From: Variovorax sp. J2L1-78
GTDB taxonomy: Bacteria; Pseudomonadota; Gammaproteobacteria; Burkholderiales; Burkholderiaceae_C
Direction: 5' to 3'
Assembly: GCF_030317205.1 (NCBI RefSeq)
Contig: NZ_JASZYB010000003.1
Span: forward strand, 682,001 to 746,000
DNA: 64,000 nucleotides
Part shown: one piece after another, positions 45,158 through 54,035 of the stretch
How positions within the stretch are numbered: the stretch's first letter is position 1
Layout: each line of letters starts with the position of its first letter
Translations under genes and position numbers: made by a program
Notes under the pieces: generated by a model
Seen by the model: the letters and a program-made list of their open reading frames with translations, nothing else
Databases searched by the model: none
What the model was told of the DNA's origin: nothing

Positions 45158-47218
45158 TCAGGCCGGTGTGTTCTCCGCGGCAGCCTCGCTGTCGTTGAGG
45201 TCCACGGCGATGGCGATCGGGCCGGCCACTTCTTCCTCTTCGTCGGTACCGCTGTCGTCGAGCGCCGCCGCATCGGCCGGTGCGTCGAGGCGCTCGATGA
45301 CCGTGCCGTGCACGTCGAGCGCGATCTCGTCGATTTCGCCGAGCTTCACGCGCACGTGGGCGCCACGTTCCTGCTGGCCGGCCACCGGGAACACCAGCGG
45401 CAGCGTGTCGGCGCGTACCAGGGCACCGTTCGGGATGTCCTTGATCACCGTCGCCGTCAGTTCGCCGATGCCCTGCTGCTGCAGGTACTTCAGCGTCCAG
45501 AAGCGTTCCATGCCGCCCTGGTAGGCGTTGTAGGTCGCATAGGCCGCGTCGAAGCCCGAGAGGATCGAGAACAGGTCGGCATCCTTCGGCTTGAAGGGCG
45601 CGGCCAGCGCGGCGGTCTTGCCGTGGCGCGCCGCCGCGATGATCTGCCACTGGTTCACCAGGTCGGTGTAGCGGCGCAGCGGCGAGGTGCTCCAGGCATA
45701 ACTCTTCACGCCCAGGCCCGCATGCGGCAGCGCCCGGGTGCCCATGCGCACCTTGATGCCGGGCGCCAGGCTGGCCTGGCTGCGGTAGAGGCCCGGCACG
45801 CCGAGCTCGCCCAGCCAGCCGCCCCAGCCGCTGTTGGCCAGGATCATGGCTTCGGAGACGATCAGGTCGAGCGGCGCACCGCGCTGGCGCGTGCTGATTT
45901 GCACCTGCTCGCTGCCTTCGGGCTCGCCTTCATTCCCCACGAGGCGGAAGTTGTAGTCGGGGCGGTTGAAGTTCTCCGGCTTGCCGCGCACGACTTCGCG
46001 CTGCGCCTTCAATTGCTTGGCTAGGCGGAACAGGAAGCTGAGCGGCGCACGCAGCGTGTTCACCACCTCGGGCGTGTCGGCGCTCTGCACCGCGGCGTCT
46101 TCCAGCCAGGCCTGCGTGATGACGCCGTCGAGCCGGTCGTGCCGCAGGTTGGCGACGATCGGTACGCGCTCGATCTTGGTTTCGGTGCCCTGCAGTTCGA
46201 GCGTGGCTTCGTCGAAGCGCGCATAGAGCGACACGGCCGGGCGGTCGCCGCCTTCGAGCAGCGTGTAGCTCTGCACCACCGCGTCGGGCAGCATGGTGAT
46301 CTTGTAGCCCGGCATGTAGACGGTGGACATGCGCGCGCGCGCCACCTGGTCGAGCGGGCTGCCGGGCGCGAAGGCCAGGCCGGGCGCGGCGATGTGCACG
46401 CCGACGGTGACCGTGCCGCTGCCCAGGCCCTGCACCGACAGCGCGTCGTCGATCTCGGTGGTCTGCGAATCGTCGATCGAGAAGGCCTCGACGCCGTCGG
46501 CACGCGGCAGGTCGTCGGCGATCGCCGGGGCGCTGAGCGCGGGCGGGAAGGCCGTGCCCTTGGGGAAGTTCTCGAACAGGAAGCGCTTCCAGTGGAACTG
46601 GTAGGCCGAGTCGATGGCCCCGGCGCGTTCGAGCAGGTCGAGCGGCGCGCGCTGGGCAGTACGCGAAGCTTCGACCACCGCCTTGTACTCCGGCGCGTTC
46701 TTGTCGGGTTTGAAGAGGATCTTGTAGAGCTGCTCGCGCACGGGCGCCGGGCACTCGCCCGCCACCAGCTGGGCCGCCCACTCGGCGATCTGCGCCAGCA
46801 CCTGCTTTTTCTTCTCGATCGCGGCCAGCGCCTGCTGGATGATCTCGGCCGGCGCTTTTTTGAAGCGGCCCTTGCCGGCGCGTCGGAAGTAGTGCGGCGC
46901 CTCGAACAGCGCGAACAGCGCTGCGGCCTGCTGCACCAGCGAGGGGTTGGCCTGGAAATACTCGGTCGCCAGGTCGGCGAAGGCGAATTCGCCCTCGGGC
47001 GCGAATTCCCAGGCCAGGTCGAGGTCCATGCCGGCGGCGAGCGCGCGGGCATCGGCGATCAGCTCGGCCGGGGCCGGTTTCTCGAAGCGCAGCACGATGT
47101 GTGCGCCCTTGACCTTGACCCGCTTCCCGGTGTCGAGCTCGACCTGCGCCGACGCTTCGGCCTCCGACAACACGCGGCCGCCGAGGTACTTGCCGGCTTC
47201 TTCGAACAATACAAACAT
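45158..47218 (-). CDS. RNB-domain exoribonuclease (RNase II family)
   Basis: A 686-residue 3'-5' exoribonuclease. The RNB domain (about 250-540) shows the acidic metal cluster FSIDDSQTTEIDDALSV, in which a glutamate stands where E. coli RNase II has D207. RMSTVYMPGYKITMLPDAVVQSYTLLEGG and YAWSTSPLRRYTDLVNQWQI are later family blocks. The N-terminal 200 residues and the S1-like tail (about 600-660) differ from E. coli Rnb and Rnr, so I give no symbol. The ATG (MFVLFEEAGKYLGG) has a GACAAT box ending 7 nt upstream. Confidence 0.92.
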   Translation of the reverse strand: MFVLFEEAGKYLGGRVLSEAEASAQVELDTGKRVKVKGAHIVLRFEKPAPAELIADARALAAGMDLDLAWEFAPEGEFAFADLATEYFQANPSLVQQAAALFALFEAPHYFRRAGKGRFKKAPAEIIQQALAAIEKKKQVLAQIAEWAAQLVAGECPAPVREQLYKILFKPDKNAPEYKAVVEASRTAQRAPLDLLERAGAIDSAYQFHWKRFLFENFPKGTAFPPALSAPAIADDLPRADGVEAFSIDDSQTTEIDDALSVQGLGSGTVTVGVHIAAPGLAFAPGSPLDQVARARMSTVYMPGYKITMLPDAVVQSYTLLEGGDRPAVSLYARFDEATLELQGTETKIERVPIVANLRHDRLDGVITQAWLEDAAVQSADTPEVVNTLRAPLSFLFRLAKQLKAQREVVRGKPENFNRPDYNFRLVGNEGEPEGSEQVQISTRQRGAPLDLIVSEAMILANSGWGGWLGELGVPGLYRSQASLAPGIKVRMGTRALPHAGLGVKSYAWSTSPLRRYTDLVNQWQIIAAARHGKTAALAAPFKPKDADLFSILSGFDAAYATYNAYQGGMERFWTLKYLQQQGIGELTATVIKDIPNGALVRADTLPLVFPVAGQQERGAHVRVKLGEIDEIALDVHGTVIERLDAPADAAALDDSGTDEEEEVAGPIAIAVDLNDSEAAAENTPA

Positions 47219-47225
47219 GGGCGCG

Positions 47226-47231
47226 ATTGTC
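47226..47231 (-). promoter_or_regulatory. Candidate -10 box of the RNase-tonB-aroE-mtgA operon
   Basis: GACAAT on the minus strand ends 7 nt before the ATG at 47218 with no ribosome site between. Confidence 0.4.
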
Positions 47232-47268
47232 CCATGGGCACCCGACACCGGCGCCGGCGGCACCGGCG

Positions 47269-47856
47269 TCAGACCGGATCGAGGAAGCGCAGGACGTCGA
47301 CGAGGTGCTTCGTCTCGAAGTCAGACAGCGCATGGTCGCCGCCTTCGAGCAGGCGCACCCGGCTGCCCGGGTAGCGGGCCGACATTTCGCGCCAGTCCAG
47401 CACCTCGTCGCCCTTGGCGACGATGGCGAAGATGCGTTCGGGCCGGGTGACCGGGCCAACTTCCAGCGTGCGCAGCTCCTCGATGAACGCCGGCTGGAAA
47501 TAGAAGTGTTGCGCCGGGTCGTGCCAGGCGGTCTGGTCGCCGATGTAGCGGGCCAGGTCGCGCGCCGGGTCGACGGCCGGGTTGAGCAGCACCGCCGGGC
47601 AGCGCGTCATGGCCGCGACGTAGGTCGCGTAGAAACCGCCCAGCGACGAGCCGATGACGGCCATGGTGTCGCGTGGCCAGGGGTCGATGCCGCGCATGAC
47701 CATGTCCATCGCTTCGCGCGGCGAGGGCGGCAACTGCGGGCACCACCAGTGCACGCCCGGGTGGTGCCGCGCCACGTGCTCGGCCACCAGACGCGCCTTC
47801 ATCGACTGCGGCGACGAGCGGAAACCGTGCAGGTAGAGCAGATGGGTGGTGGGCAT
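47269..47856 (-). CDS. YqiA/YcfP-like alpha/beta-hydrolase (esterase)
   Basis: A 195-residue small esterase of the UPF0227/YqiA type. It opens with LLYLHGFRSSPQSMKA (oxyanion region), has the nucleophile elbow GSSLGGFYA, LLNPAVDPARDL after it, the acid in VAKGDEVLDWRE and the histidine in EGGDHALSDFE. The ATG at 47856 gives the family start (HLLYLHGF) and follows a TAGCAT box by 7 nt; an ATG at 47865 is an alternative. It precedes the RNase gene by 50 bases on the same strand. Natural substrate is unknown. Confidence 0.9.
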   Translation of the reverse strand: MPTTHLLYLHGFRSSPQSMKARLVAEHVARHHPGVHWWCPQLPPSPREAMDMVMRGIDPWPRDTMAVIGSSLGGFYATYVAAMTRCPAVLLNPAVDPARDLARYIGDQTAWHDPAQHFYFQPAFIEELRTLEVGPVTRPERIFAIVAKGDEVLDWREMSARYPGSRVRLLEGGDHALSDFETKHLVDVLRFLDPV

Positions 47857-47863
47857 CGTGGGC

Positions 47864-47869
47864 ATGCTA
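47864..47869 (-). promoter_or_regulatory. Candidate -10 box of the YqiA-like gene
   Basis: TAGCAT on the minus strand ends 7 nt before the ATG at 47856; no ribosome site is present. Confidence 0.4.
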
Positions 47870-47911
47870 ACCGCGGCATCACCCCGTCCGACCGGCGGCG
47901 CGCAGCGCAAG

Positions 47912-47935
47912 GAAAAAGCCCCGCCGAGGTGGGGC
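47912..47935 (-). terminator. Intrinsic terminator of the lipoprotein gene
   Basis: On the minus strand GCCCC, an 8-base loop and GGGGC are followed by five T residues, 21 bases after the lipoprotein stop. It separates that gene from the YqiA-like gene downstream. Confidence 0.75.
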
Positions 47936-47956
47936 CGTGGCAGGGACATCGTGCGA

Positions 47957-50044
47957 CTACTGCAGCTTGTAGGTGCCGATCTTCTTGCTCAGTTCGACCT
48001 GCCGCGTGTTGCGGGCCCACAGTTCGAACATGTTCAGCGTCGTGCCCTGCGCGTATTGCGTCGGCGAGGTCGCATCGCAATGCGCGTCCGACTGGCTCTG
48101 CTTCGAGCAGTAGAGCTTCGCCTTGCGCGCGGTGATCGACACGCCGACCGTGTCGTTGTAGCGCGCACCCTGGACGTTGTTCACCGTCGGCGCGCGGCCG
48201 TAGGCGGACAGCGAGGTCGGGGCCAGCGCGCCGCCGGGGACCACCCAGCCGGCCGTGTCGCCGTCGGCGCTGAAGTCGATGATGTTCGGCTCGGCCGGGT
48301 CGAGCGCCCCGAAGACCAGACTGCCGGAATTCGACGCGGCGGTTTCCGCAATCAGCTCGGCGCGCAGCGCCGGCGTCGCGTCGGCGAACACCAACTGACG
48401 GATCTCGGCGATCGTCTGGGCGCGCGAGAGCGTGCGGTAGCTCTGCACGACGTTGGGCACCTGGGCGTCGACGTGGAAGAACTCCAGCTTCCAGACGCTC
48501 TGGTCCTGCAGGGCCCGCACGCCGGCTTCGTCGTACTGCGGCGTGGCGGTGAAGAAACCTTCCTTGTCCACCGGATTGCCGGCGGTCGCTGCATCGCGGT
48601 AGGCCGCGGCGAGCCGGTAGACGGGCGTCGCCGTGGGCGAGTTGTTGCTCTGGATGACGAGGTAGGACAACCCGCCGCTGGGCACGAAGGTCAGTTGCGT
48701 GCCCATCGGGGTGGTCGCCACCACCTTCGCGAAGATCGGCGCGCCGTTGCCGTCGACGCGGTTGTCGATGCTGATGTTGTAGCCCGTGGTGTACGAGCTG
48801 AACGCCGGCGTGTTGATCAGCTCGCGATCCTCCGAAAGCGGCCGAACGCTCGCGCTGTAGGCGTTGCCGTTGCCGACCAGCTTGAGCGTGCCGTTCACGT
48901 TGCGCGCGATGAGCGTGTCGTTGTCGGCGTTGCCGGTGGTGTCCACCCAGCGATAGCTCATGACCACGTCGCCGTTCGTGCGGAGGAACTCGAAGTTGCC
49001 GCGCTCCCACTTCAGGCCCGTGGCGCCGCTTCGGAACAGGCTGGCGTAGGCGCCGCGGTTGTTGGCGTCGCGGCCGACGTTGTTGCCGTTGCTGTAGAAG
49101 GTGGCCGGGTCGTCGTTCAGGAACAGGCTGCGGCAGGCCGGTGCCACCACGTTGGCGGCGGTGCCGGTGACCACGCCGCTGTCGTTGCCGTTCGCAACGC
49201 GCTGCGAGGCGGGCAGGGCGTAGCAGGCGGTCATGCGTTCGAACAGGCCGGCCACCATCGCGGGCGACGGGATCGCCTCGAGCTGGGAGGCCGTGATGGC
49301 CGGCAGCGTCGGCACGGACGTGGCGTCGCTGCGGAAGACGATGGAGATCGGTGCGGCATCGGCCGTCGCAGGCTGTGCCTTCACCGTGATCTCGATGTTG
49401 GCCGCGGTGCCGTCGGGCCGCACGCTGACCGAGATGGCGTCGAGCACCTTGTCCTGGCCGGTGCCGTCGGCGGCGAAGACACCGGACATCGGATCGATCG
49501 TCACGTTCAGTGCGCTCAGCAACGGCTGCAGCGCGGTGAGGAGTTCGCTCGCCTCCGCCTGGATCGTCGCGGCCGTGACGGTATCCGGTTTGGTGACGAT
49601 CGCGCCGGCCAGGCTGGCCGGGTTGCCGTCGGGCGCCAGTTGCGAGACGACGATGGTCGTCAGCGGCGTGACGTTGGCCGTGCCGCTGCCGGCGCTGGCC
49701 GTGGTGCTGTAGAAGCTCAGCTCCTCGCGGCTGGCCTTGATGACCAGCGGTGCCTTGGTGCCCAGGGGCAGGGTGCAGCTGTAGGCGCCCTTGTCGTCGG
49801 TCTGGGTCGTGCAGACCGTGGCACCGGTCTGGTCCGTGACGGTGACCGTGGCGCCGGCGAAGGCCGCGCCGGTGGCGGCCACGCCGCTCAGTGTGGCCTG
49901 GGTCGCGACCGGCTCGGTGACCGGGGGCGTGGTGCCCGTGCCCGGTCCCGAAGCCGATCCGCCATCGCCTCCCCCACCGCACGCAGCCAGCGACAGCACA
50001 ACAGCCGCCGCAAAGCCCGCACGGGCCTTCTTGTTCATCGTCAT
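47957..50044 (-). CDS. Large lipoprotein with carboxypeptidase-regulatory-like start, unknown function
   Basis: A 695-residue lipoprotein. The signal ends in the lipobox LAAC (residues 19-22, counted from the ATG at 50044), followed by a glycine-rich linker. Residues about 50-110 resemble an Ig-like/carboxypeptidase regulatory domain (TLSGVAATGAAFAGATVTVTD; DDKGAYSCTLP). The remainder is beta-rich with no family I recognise (FERMTACYALPASQR; FEFLRTNGDVVMSYRWVD). AAAGGA lies 5 nt before the ATG. It is divergent from the two-component system, which may control it. A direct repeat lies at 50063-50080 in the shared region. Confidence 0.8.
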   Translation of the reverse strand: MTMNKKARAGFAAAVVLSLAACGGGGDGGSASGPGTGTTPPVTEPVATQATLSGVAATGAAFAGATVTVTDQTGATVCTTQTDDKGAYSCTLPLGTKAPLVIKASREELSFYSTTASAGSGTANVTPLTTIVVSQLAPDGNPASLAGAIVTKPDTVTAATIQAEASELLTALQPLLSALNVTIDPMSGVFAADGTGQDKVLDAISVSVRPDGTAANIEITVKAQPATADAAPISIVFRSDATSVPTLPAITASQLEAIPSPAMVAGLFERMTACYALPASQRVANGNDSGVVTGTAANVVAPACRSLFLNDDPATFYSNGNNVGRDANNRGAYASLFRSGATGLKWERGNFEFLRTNGDVVMSYRWVDTTGNADNDTLIARNVNGTLKLVGNGNAYSASVRPLSEDRELINTPAFSSYTTGYNISIDNRVDGNGAPIFAKVVATTPMGTQLTFVPSGGLSYLVIQSNNSPTATPVYRLAAAYRDAATAGNPVDKEGFFTATPQYDEAGVRALQDQSVWKLEFFHVDAQVPNVVQSYRTLSRAQTIAEIRQLVFADATPALRAELIAETAASNSGSLVFGALDPAEPNIIDFSADGDTAGWVVPGGALAPTSLSAYGRAPTVNNVQGARYNDTVGVSITARKAKLYCSKQSQSDAHCDATSPTQYAQGTTLNMFELWARNTRQVELSKKIGTYKLQ

Positions 50045-50062
50045 CTCGGTCCTTTGATTGAT

Positions 50063-50080
50063 TCGTTACGAGGTCGTTAC
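50063..50080. promoter_or_regulatory. TCGTTAC direct repeat at 11-bp period
   Basis: TCGTTAC occurs at 50063-50069 and 50074-50080, one helical turn apart, 20-35 bases before the lipoprotein start and in the gap shared with the response regulator gene. Tandem same-face sites are typical for LuxR-type response regulators. Binding is inferred only. Confidence 0.4.
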
Positions 50081-50169
50081 ATGCGACGGGCGCCAGTGTC
50101 TGCGTCATGGCCGCGCGGCACATCCCATGAATCAGTGAGTCAGCAAAGATTTCCAAGTGTTTCGCGGCG

Positions 50170-50175
50170 TATGCT
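50170..50175 (+). promoter_or_regulatory. Candidate -10 box of the response regulator gene
   Basis: TATGCT ends 8 nt before the ATG at 50184; no ribosome site is visible between. Confidence 0.35.
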
Positions 50176-50183
50176 TCGCGCCC

Positions 50184-50927
50184 ATGCATACCGAGGTATC
50201 AACCGGGCAAGGGAGCTCGTTCAGGGTGCTGGTCGTGGAGGACGACGTGCGGGCACGCGGCTTTTTCGAGCAGAGCGTGCGCGCGAGCGACCGTCTTCGG
50301 TGGATGGCCGGCCTCGGGACCGTGCGCGAGGCGCTGGAATGGCTGGCCGCGACGGCCGAAGCGCCGGATGTCCTGCTGGCCGATCTCGGCCTGCCCGACG
50401 GCAGCGGGCTCGAGGTGATCCGTGCGACGGTGGCCCGCTTCCCCCGGTGCGAGCCGCTCGTGATCTCGGTCTTCGGCGACGAGGACAACGTGCTGGCGAG
50501 CATCGAGGCCGGCGCCGTCGGCTACCTGCACAAGGACGCGCCGCCCGAGGACATCGCCCAGACCATTCTCGACATGAAGGCCGGTGCGTCGCCCATTTCG
50601 CCCATGATCGCGCGCCGCGTGCTGGCCAAGTACCGCCTCCTGCATTGGGCGGCCAGCGCCGGTGCACCGGCCGACGTGGCCGCCGCCGTCGCCCCGCCGC
50701 CCGTGCCGGGGGCCGACGCACCGGCGCTGCTGTCGGCACGCGAACAGGAGGTGCTGGCCCTCATCGCCCGCGGTTTCTCCTACGCGGAAATCGCGCGGCT
50801 CAAGTCGCTGAGCGTGCACACGGTGCAGACGCACATCAAGAACCTCTACGGCAAACTGGCGGTGCATTCGAAGAACGAGGCGGTGTTCGAAGCCACGCGG
50901 CTCGGGCTGCTGCGCCACCCGGGCTGA
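50184..50927 (+). CDS. LuxR/NarL-type response regulator
   Basis: A 247-residue response regulator. The receiver domain (residues 13-130) has the acidic pair in VVEDD, the phospho-acceptor D67 (LLADLGLPDGSG), and K117 (YLHKDAP). After an Ala/Pro linker, the C-terminal LuxR helix-turn-helix reads LSAREQEVLALIARGFSYAEIARL then VHTVQTHIKNLYGKL. The ATG at 50184 is preferred over a GTG at 50157. The partner histidine kinase gene starts 12 bases downstream. Target genes are unknown; the divergent lipoprotein is the obvious candidate. Confidence 0.95.
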   Translation: MHTEVSTGQGSSFRVLVVEDDVRARGFFEQSVRASDRLRWMAGLGTVREALEWLAATAEAPDVLLADLGLPDGSGLEVIRATVARFPRCEPLVISVFGDEDNVLASIEAGAVGYLHKDAPPEDIAQTILDMKAGASPISPMIARRVLAKYRLLHWAASAGAPADVAAAVAPPPVPGADAPALLSAREQEVLALIARGFSYAEIARLKSLSVHTVQTHIKNLYGKLAVHSKNEAVFEATRLGLLRHPG

Positions 50928-50938
50928 TCGGCGTAGCG

Positions 50939-52771
50939 ATGCAGGCGGCGCTGCGATTCGTCCTTCTGGCGTTTGCGGCGCTGTGGGTCGGCATCGCCGC
51001 AGCAGAAGGGCCGAGCGAGCCGATGCTCGCCTTGCGCAGCGGCAGCGTGGTGAGCGTCGTCGATGGCCGCACGCAAGAAGCCGCCGTGACGCTGCCCTAC
51101 CACTGGGACCGCATGCACCAGGGCCGGCCGGGCGAGGCGCGCTTCACGCTGCCCTTCCGCATGGCGGAGACACCGGCCGAGCCGTGGGGCCTGTTCATTC
51201 CGCGCGTCGGCAGCGCCTTCGACGTCGCGCTGAACGGCCACGTGCTGCAGACCTACGGCGACCTCGCGCGTCCGCACGGCGCCGACTACGCCAAGGCACC
51301 GATCTACCTGCCGATCCCGGCGCAGCTGCTGCATCCTGGTGAGAACCTGCTGCAGATCCGCATCCGCGCCGATTCGGGCCGTCGCGCGGGGCTGGCGGTG
51401 CCCACGATCGGGCCGGCGGTGCCGGTCCGCGGCAGCGTGTTTGCGCCCGCGTACGCCTGGCGCTTCACGGGCTCCGTGCTCTTGTCGGCGTTCAGCATCG
51501 TGGTCGGCGCCATTTCCCTGGGCCTGTGGTTCACGCAGGCCGATACGGCCGGCGCGGGCCGACCGCGGCGCGAATCCTTGTACCTGTGGGCGGCGTTGGC
51601 GGAATTCTGCTGGGCGTTGCGGGTGGCCGACGGCGCCATCCGGGAGCCACCCCTGCCCTGGGTCGCCTGGGGCGTGCTGATGACGGCCTGCTATTCGGGC
51701 TGGGCCGGTTCCTGCCTCATGTTCTGCCAGCATCTGGCCGGCTGGCAGGACCGGGCCGGCATGCAGTGGCTGCGACGTGCGGTGGCTGTCGTCTTCACCG
51801 TTCCCGTCCTGGCCTGCTATGTGGCCCTGACACGGGCCGAGCCCTTCTGGCTGACCGGGTGGCTGGCGTTGGAGATCGTCGCGGTGACGGCCTATGTCCT
51901 CTTCTTCCTGGGGGCGACGCTCAGGCGGCCGACGGCCGCGCGCGTGCTCGTGGCCTCGGCGCTGGCCCTCACCCTGGTGGTGGCGGTGCGCGACTGGGTC
52001 GTCATCCGCGTCAGCGACGCCTACGGCGACACGACCTGGGTGCGCTACACCTCGCTGTTTTTCGGCATGGCCTTGCTGGGCGTCGTGCTGATGCGTTTTC
52101 GGGATGCCAGCGCCCAGTCGCGCGACCTGCTGCGCACGCTCGCCGTCCGCGTGGCCGACCGCGAGCGCGAACTGGCGTCGGTCTATGGCCACCTGGAACG
52201 CGCCGCGCGCGAACAGGAGCGCACACAGGAGCGCGAGCGCATCCTGCGCGACATGCACGACGGCGTCGGCTCGCACATCAGCTCGGCGATTCGCCAGCTG
52301 CAGTCCGGCCATGCCAGCCATCCCGAGGTGCTGCGCACGCTGCGCGATTCGCTGGACCAGTTGAAGCTGTCCATCGATGCGATCCAGTTGCCGCCGGGCG
52401 ATGTGCAGGCGCTGCTGGCCGGCCTGCGCTACCGGCTCGAGCCCCGCTTCGCCAGCTCGGGCATCGCGCTCGAATGGGCCGTGGACGAACTGCCGTTGCT
52501 GCCGCGCCTGGACGCGCCGCTGATGCGGCAACTGCAATTCCTGCTCTTCGAAGCCGTGTCGAACGTGCTGCAGCACGCGCAGGCCGGTGTGCTGCGGATC
52601 GAGGCGGTGGTGGCCGGTGCCGCGGTGCGCATCCGCGTCGTCGACGACGGCGTCGGCTTCGACGCGGCGCGGGTTCCGCGCGCGCTCGCCCAACGGGCCG
52701 AGGCGATCGGCGCGACCATCGCCGTGCAAAGCCGACCCGGCCACACGGTCGTCCAGGTCGATTTCGCCTGA
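50939..52771 (+). CDS. Sensor histidine kinase, 7TM-DISM/HisKA_3 type
   Basis: A 610-residue membrane kinase. The signal-like start is followed by a periplasmic jelly-roll domain (about 25-165, with LHPGENLLQIRIRADSGRR, a carbohydrate-binding-like DISM-ED2 fold), seven hydrophobic segments (about 172-385), a coiled coil (RDLLRTLAVRVADRERELAS) and the HisKA_3 helix with H440 (RERILRDMHDGVGSHIS). The ATPase domain shows LLFEAVSNVLQHA (N box) and VVDDGVGFDA (G1). The final G2 block is short. It pairs with the response regulator just upstream; the ligand is unknown, but the fold suggests a sugar or envelope fragment. Confidence 0.93.
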   Translation: MQAALRFVLLAFAALWVGIAAAEGPSEPMLALRSGSVVSVVDGRTQEAAVTLPYHWDRMHQGRPGEARFTLPFRMAETPAEPWGLFIPRVGSAFDVALNGHVLQTYGDLARPHGADYAKAPIYLPIPAQLLHPGENLLQIRIRADSGRRAGLAVPTIGPAVPVRGSVFAPAYAWRFTGSVLLSAFSIVVGAISLGLWFTQADTAGAGRPRRESLYLWAALAEFCWALRVADGAIREPPLPWVAWGVLMTACYSGWAGSCLMFCQHLAGWQDRAGMQWLRRAVAVVFTVPVLACYVALTRAEPFWLTGWLALEIVAVTAYVLFFLGATLRRPTAARVLVASALALTLVVAVRDWVVIRVSDAYGDTTWVRYTSLFFGMALLGVVLMRFRDASAQSRDLLRTLAVRVADRERELASVYGHLERAAREQERTQERERILRDMHDGVGSHISSAIRQLQSGHASHPEVLRTLRDSLDQLKLSIDAIQLPPGDVQALLAGLRYRLEPRFASSGIALEWAVDELPLLPRLDAPLMRQLQFLLFEAVSNVLQHAQAGVLRIEAVVAGAAVRIRVVDDGVGFDAARVPRALAQRAEAIGATIAVQSRPGHTVVQVDFA

Positions 52772-52789
52772 GGAAGCGGCGCGGGCGTC

Positions 52790-52795
52790 GATAAT
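52790..52795 (+). promoter_or_regulatory. Candidate -10 box of rodA
   Basis: GATAAT ends 8 nt before the rodA ATG and no ribosome site is present. Confidence 0.45.
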
Positions 52796-52803
52796 CCGCG
52801 CCC

Positions 52804-53958
52804 ATGTCGGCCGTCTTCAACCAACCCTCGTTCGCGCGCCGCATCGCGCCCATCTTCCAGGGCTTCGACGGTTTCCTCGCGTTCGCGGTGTTCCTGCTGG
52901 CCTGCGCCGGGCTGCTGACGATGTATTCGTCGGGCTACGACCACGGCTCGCGCTTCATGGACCACGGCCGCAACATGCTGCTGGCCGGTTTCATCATGTT
53001 CGTGGTGGCGCAGGTGCCGCCGCAGCGGCTGATGCACTTCGCGGTGCCGCTCTACACGGTGGGCGTGGCGCTGCTGATCGCGGTGGCGATCTTCGGCATC
53101 ACGAAGAAGGGCGCCAGGCGCTGGATCAATATCGGCATGGTGATCCAGCCCAGCGAGATCCTGAAGATCGCGATGCCGCTGATGCTGGCCTGGTGGTTCC
53201 AGCGGCGTGAGGGCCAGTTGCGGCCGCTCGACTTCGTGGTGGCCACCGTTCTGCTGGCGGTGCCGATCGGCCTCATCATGAAGCAGCCCGATCTTGGCAC
53301 CGCGCTGCTGGTGCTGGCCGCGGGGATGTCGGTGATCTTCTTCGCCGGCCTGAGCTGGAAGCTGATCGTGCCGCCGGTGCTGATCGGCGTGGTGGCCGTC
53401 ACGCTCATCGTCGGCTTCGAGTCGAAGCTGTGCGCCGACGGCGTCGATTGGCGGGTGCTGCACGACTACCAGAAGCAGCGCGTGTGCACGCTGCTCGACC
53501 CGACCAAGGACCCGCTGGGCAAGGGCTTCCACATCATCCAGGGAATGATCGCCATCGGCTCCGGCGGCATCGGCGGCAAGGGTTTCATGCAGGGCACGCA
53601 GACGCACCTGGAGTTCATCCCCGAGCGCACCACCGACTTCATCTTCGCGGCGTATTCCGAGGAGTTCGGCCTGGCGGGCAACCTGTTCCTGATCAGTGCC
53701 TTCATCTTCCTGATCTTCCGCGGCCTCGCGATCGCCATGGACGCGCCCACATTGTTCTCGCGCCTGCTGGCCGGGGCGGTGACCATGATCTTCTTCACCT
53801 ACGCCTTCGTGAACATGGGCATGGTCAGCGGCATCCTTCCCGTGGTGGGCGTGCCGCTGCCCTTCATCAGCTACGGCGGCACGGCGATGGTCACGCTCGG
53901 GCTGGCGCTGGGCATCCTGATGTCGATCTCGCGCGCCAGGAAGCTGGCGCAGAACTGA
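52804..53958 (+). CDS. rodA: Peptidoglycan glycosyltransferase RodA (MrdB)
   Basis: A 384-residue SEDS-family membrane enzyme polymerising lateral-wall glycan with PBP2. Ten hydrophobic segments are visible. Motifs: LTMYSSGYDHG in the first helix, KKGARRWINIGMVIQPSEILKIAMPL, KQPDLGTALLVLAAG (catalytic-region aspartate), QGTQTHLEFIPERTTDFIFAAYSEE and LPFISYGGTAMVTL. It is the elongation counterpart of FtsW earlier in the window. mrdA and the mreBCD genes, often upstream in other genomes, are absent here; the two-component system occupies that place. Confidence 0.95.
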   Translation: MSAVFNQPSFARRIAPIFQGFDGFLAFAVFLLACAGLLTMYSSGYDHGSRFMDHGRNMLLAGFIMFVVAQVPPQRLMHFAVPLYTVGVALLIAVAIFGITKKGARRWINIGMVIQPSEILKIAMPLMLAWWFQRREGQLRPLDFVVATVLLAVPIGLIMKQPDLGTALLVLAAGMSVIFFAGLSWKLIVPPVLIGVVAVTLIVGFESKLCADGVDWRVLHDYQKQRVCTLLDPTKDPLGKGFHIIQGMIAIGSGGIGGKGFMQGTQTHLEFIPERTTDFIFAAYSEEFGLAGNLFLISAFIFLIFRGLAIAMDAPTLFSRLLAGAVTMIFFTYAFVNMGMVSGILPVVGVPLPFISYGGTAMVTLGLALGILMSISRARKLAQN

Positions 53959-54023
53959 GGCCATTGCCCCCGGCGAGGGGTAGGCGAAGCAGGCACGTCC
54001 CCGTTGCGCGGCCTGGGGCGAGC

Positions 54024-54029
54024 AATAAT
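54024..54029 (+). promoter_or_regulatory. Candidate -10 box of tldD
   Basis: AATAAT ends 6 nt before the tldD ATG; no ribosome site is visible. Confidence 0.4.
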
Positions 54030-54035
54030 GCCTTG

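Noticed and set aside
47846-50938. A 1031-codon open extension in front of the histidine kinase
   Set aside because: It runs antisense to the lipoprotein gene and through the response regulator in another frame. The kinase has a normal signal-like start at 50939.
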